Shown here: positions 61,567 to 64,000 of the stretch, piece after piece | Layout: the number at the start of each line of letters is the position of its first letter | Position numbering within the stretch: the first letter of the stretch is position 1 | Assembly: GCA_029204225.1 (NCBI GenBank) | Contig: CM055100.1 | Span: forward strand, 64,439,592-64,503,591 | From: Diphasiastrum complanatum | Taxonomy: Eukaryota; Streptophyta; Lycopodiopsida; Lycopodiales; Lycopodiaceae | Length of the DNA: 64,000 nucleotides | Reading direction: 5' to 3' | Program-made: the position numbers and the translations under genes | The notes under the pieces: model-generated | Database searches by the model: none | Seen by the model: only the letters and a program-made list of their open reading frames with translations | Told to the model about the DNA's origin: nothing

Positions 61567-62756
61567 ATTTAGAGACTTAAATCTGAGTACATAATCCTAT
61601 GCACTCTCCTCAGTTTTCCTCATGCTTTGCAAAATCCGATTTCTAAGCATGAGTACTCTTGAAGTGTTACTAGATTCATAGATTGATTTTAAAGACTCCC
61701 AAGCCTCTTTAACACTAGTACATGTTGATACTTCTCTCAACAAATCATTGCTCACATTCATCTTCACACAATGAAGTGCAAGCCTAGATCTCTTCTTGTA
61801 TCTAGCTAACTCATGTGCACCTAGAGGTTCATCTTCATCTTCAATCAATAACTCATAAAGGTCTTGGAGCACAAAAAGTGACTCCATTCTAACCTTCCAA
61901 TAAAATAATTTGTAGAATTCAATCTCTCAGTAGCTTCTAGAAGGTATGCTCAGCAAATCCCATCTTACTAGTGACTTCTACAAAAAAGAAATAGATTTGA
62001 TTGACTTGAAACTCACAAAGGTCTCACAATTGTAGTGTTTCACTCAAATTTGATTTCTAATCCAACAAATGGACTTATAATCACAGTTCTATCACTCCCT
62101 CACAAAGCTGGAATGAAGATAAGATGAAGTGAAAACTACTTTCAAACAAATCTTGCCAAGAAATGGATTTGATTGTCTCTAGAAACTCACTAAGGTCTCT
62201 CTCTTGTAGTGTTTTACTCAAATTAGATTTCTAATCCAACAAATGGACTCATAATCTTAGTTCTAGCACTCCCTCACAAAGTTGGAATGAAGATAAGATG
62301 ATGTGAAATCTACTTACAATCAAATCTTGCCAATTTTGGCTATTTTTGGACAATAACATGACTAAATCTCTCTCACACTTTCTGATGTACTTTCAAGACC
62401 TGTAAAACAAGTTTAGAGGACCTGATTTCAGCCTAGATTAATTATATCTCATGACCCTAAGTCAAATCTAATCAATGGCACTCAATCTTGGTAGCTTATC
62501 CTAAGATTTCCGCCAAAATTTACATCAAAAGCTTACAAATTGAATTTCTTTGGATCAAATGAATATCATGGATTAAATGCAGGTTCAGAGGTTCCCACAC
62601 ATGTGGACAATATAGATTTGGACCCCTACCAAGTTTGGGATCAAATCTCCTCACCAAAATCAAGATTCTAGCTTGCCCTCTCAATACTAGTTTTTAGTGC
62701 CAAAACTTGCTAAAAATGGATTTGCATTAGATCAATTGCTTATGCTCTTGTACTTG
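61567..62756 (-). pseudogene. Copia gag start and leader, family E-related
   Basis: Read leftward, a leader of about 860 bp follows the primer site. An open frame then starts at 61887: Gag with YKKRSRLALHCVKMNVSNDL and EAWESLKSIYESSNTSR, a close relative of copia E Gag (YKKRARMALHYIKMNVSNDI). It ends near 61590 at a stop and is truncated near 61567. The leader contains a 171-bp tandem duplication (61991-62332). It would encode the capsid protein. Confidence 0.82.
61991..62332. repeat. 171-bp tandem duplication in copia leader
   Basis: Two copies begin ATAGATTTGATTG (61991) and ATGGATTTGATTG (62163). Both contain CTAATCCAACAAATGGACT, CACTCCCTCACAAAG and TGGAATGAAGATAAGATGA. They differ at roughly one base in ten. 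Such leader duplications are common in LTR elements. Confidence 0.8.
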
Positions 62757-62769
62757 GCTCTGATACCAT
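62757..62769 (-). other. tRNA-Met primer binding site
   Basis: TGGTATCAGAGCC on the minus strand, directly after an LTR end reading CTTTCACA. It shows that sequence to the right (from 62770) is a 5' LTR in minus orientation. Confidence 0.88.
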
Positions 62770-63200
62770 GTGAAAGTACTGTACTTTAGGACCATAAATG
62801 AATCTACAAAAGATCCACAAGAGTGATTGGATGCTTGCTTAACAATCTATCAAAAAACTAGTCATCAAAAAGTTGATCTAGATTGGCAATTTGAGAAACA
62901 ACAAGCATTAACAATCAAAAGGATTGATCAACATTGAAATACGAGCCCACATGTGTGTAATACAGGCTGTAGTACAGCCTTCAAGCTGAGAATTGATTTG
63001 ATTGCATTTGGATCACAAAAACTCAATGTACATAGTGAACTAGCTTGAGATTGCCAATGAGCTTGGAATACATAGCAAGTTCGACTATCTTCTCATAGTA
63101 CATAGCAAATTCGACTTCCTTCTTGAAGTTAGATGGATTTCCAGCATGTAATAAGGAAGTTAACTCACTCTTATTGCCCTAAAATGAAACCCGAGCCTAG
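62770..63200 (-). mobile_element. 5' LTR of family E-related copia, start not resolved
   Basis: On the minus strand the LTR ends AGTACAGTACTTTCACA next to the primer site. Its start (expected TGTGAAAG) is not found before the window end, so the LTR is either long or truncated. The right limit given is arbitrary. Confidence 0.45.
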
Positions 63201-63600
63201 ATGCTAGAGTTATACTTGGTAGGTAGCTACTTGGTCAAATTTTCACCTTAAACTTAGGTGTAGGTCCTATAAAGTAGAGATGACCACCAAATAGACATGA
63301 CCAACTCTATTGACTTGACCTAACCTACATTAGGAGTGGGTTGCCATGTGGCATCTTGGCCTTCCTGTTAGCAGATTCTAGAGAATCCCCAGATGCCGAG
63401 CCAAGCTGAAAACACAGAGCATCTCTCACCCAAGACCGAGGAGGTCTCAGAAGGAGGAGAGCAGGAGAAGCTGAGAGCCAAGCACGAGAGCCGAAGATTA
63501 CTAGTTAGAATTACAGATTCTTTCCATGTGAGCCTACATGGTGAATCCCAGAGAAGGAACGACCATGTAGGAGCTAGTGACATTCGTAGGCAATGTAAAT

Positions 63601-64000
63601 AAATGTAGACCCCTCTTAAATAAATTAGAGTGAGCCACCTTTTGATGGTGACCTCTAGTGGAAGAGCTATTTCCACTTGTAATTTTCTAAACTAGTGGAA
63701 TTGCCACTTAGGCTCCACATGGGTAGCCCTCTTGCTTATTTAAGGGCCCCCCTCTCTTGTGAGGGAGCTTTTATTGTATTGTCATTTCTCTTGTATGAAT
63801 GAAGAAGATCCTCCACGAGTTATTGGCAATTGAGAAGCTCCTTGTTCATGGCTATTGTCTTGAGTGAAATTCCTATGAACATGCTTTGATTTCCTTGTTG
63901 TGGTTGTGGATTAATTATATTTCCTACTTTCTTTATTGCAATGTGGAATGTAGATGTGGATTAGCTTTCTTGTTTCTTGATTTTGTAATTTTCAGCATCC
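63601..64000 (+). mobile_element. LTR-like promoter and leader region at window end
   Basis: A TATTTAAGGG box near 63738, a GAGGGAGCTTTTATTG stretch and TGTATGAATGAAGAAGATCC resemble the R-U5 part of a plant retrotransposon LTR reading rightward. The window ends before a terminus or primer site can be seen. It may alternatively belong to a host promoter. 63200-63600 shows no recognisable gene. Confidence 0.35.

Noticed and set aside
63368-63676. Overlapping frames on both strands near the window end
   Set aside because: Neither has a recognisable domain; the region looks like LTR-flanking DNA.

Overview
The window looks like nuclear DNA from a land plant, most likely a seed plant. It holds one intact gene with short GT-AG introns (a plant laccase) in a large mass of nested, decayed LTR retrotransposons (Ty1/copia and Ty3/gypsy), GA/CT microsatellites and captured gene fragments. 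There are no bacterial-style operons, rRNAs, tRNAs or CRISPR arrays. Species cannot be read from the sequence.

The dominant feature is a giant inverted repeat. Bases 1-21544 (left arm) recur in reverse complement at about 26066-44048 (right arm), around a spacer of about 4.5 kb (21545-26065). Mirror pairs: 1 with 44048, 2276 with 41775, 5005 with 39048, 7800 with 36194, 16200 with 28370, 21500 with about 26110. From the outside inward the arms carry: the upstream region of the laccase gene; a truncated copia element (family A); an LTR of copia family C; a decayed gypsy element with a tRNA-Asp-type primer site (family D); remnants of copia family E; the 5' half of copia C in the opposite orientation; and a multi-exon gene end with a Ulp1/C48-protease-like fold. 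The left arm reaches the window edge, so it should continue outside the window, probably into a second laccase copy.

The spacer is composite. It holds a copia fragment (family F, 21545-24392), a piece of laccase exon 5 (24391-24796, minus strand), an array of about 80-100 bp units rich in CACGTG-like palindromes, an intronless CENH3-like histone pseudogene (25324-about 25710), and the N-terminal part of the Ulp1-like gene. Family F recurs inverted at 56742-59645, downstream of the laccase gene. The spacer is therefore best read as an inverted copy of the laccase locus with everything between exon 5 and unit F deleted.

Right of the arms: the laccase gene (44197-46674, six exons, 592 codons, all four copper motifs); about 3.7 kb with no recognisable gene; a structurally complete copia element B (50352-56491) with about 970 bp LTRs and a TTACA target duplication but broken coding; the inverted family F copy; an AT-rich tract whose strand bias flips from T-rich to A-rich; a gypsy integrase fragment; a copia gag start on the minus strand with its primer site; and a partial LTR-like sequence at the window end.

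Only the laccase is clearly functional. The Ulp1-like gene end in the left arm is open and spliceable but lacks the expected catalytic Asp. Most other coding sequence is broken by stops, frameshifts, deletions or nested insertions. Arm identity looks highest in the outer 4-5 kb and lower toward the centre.
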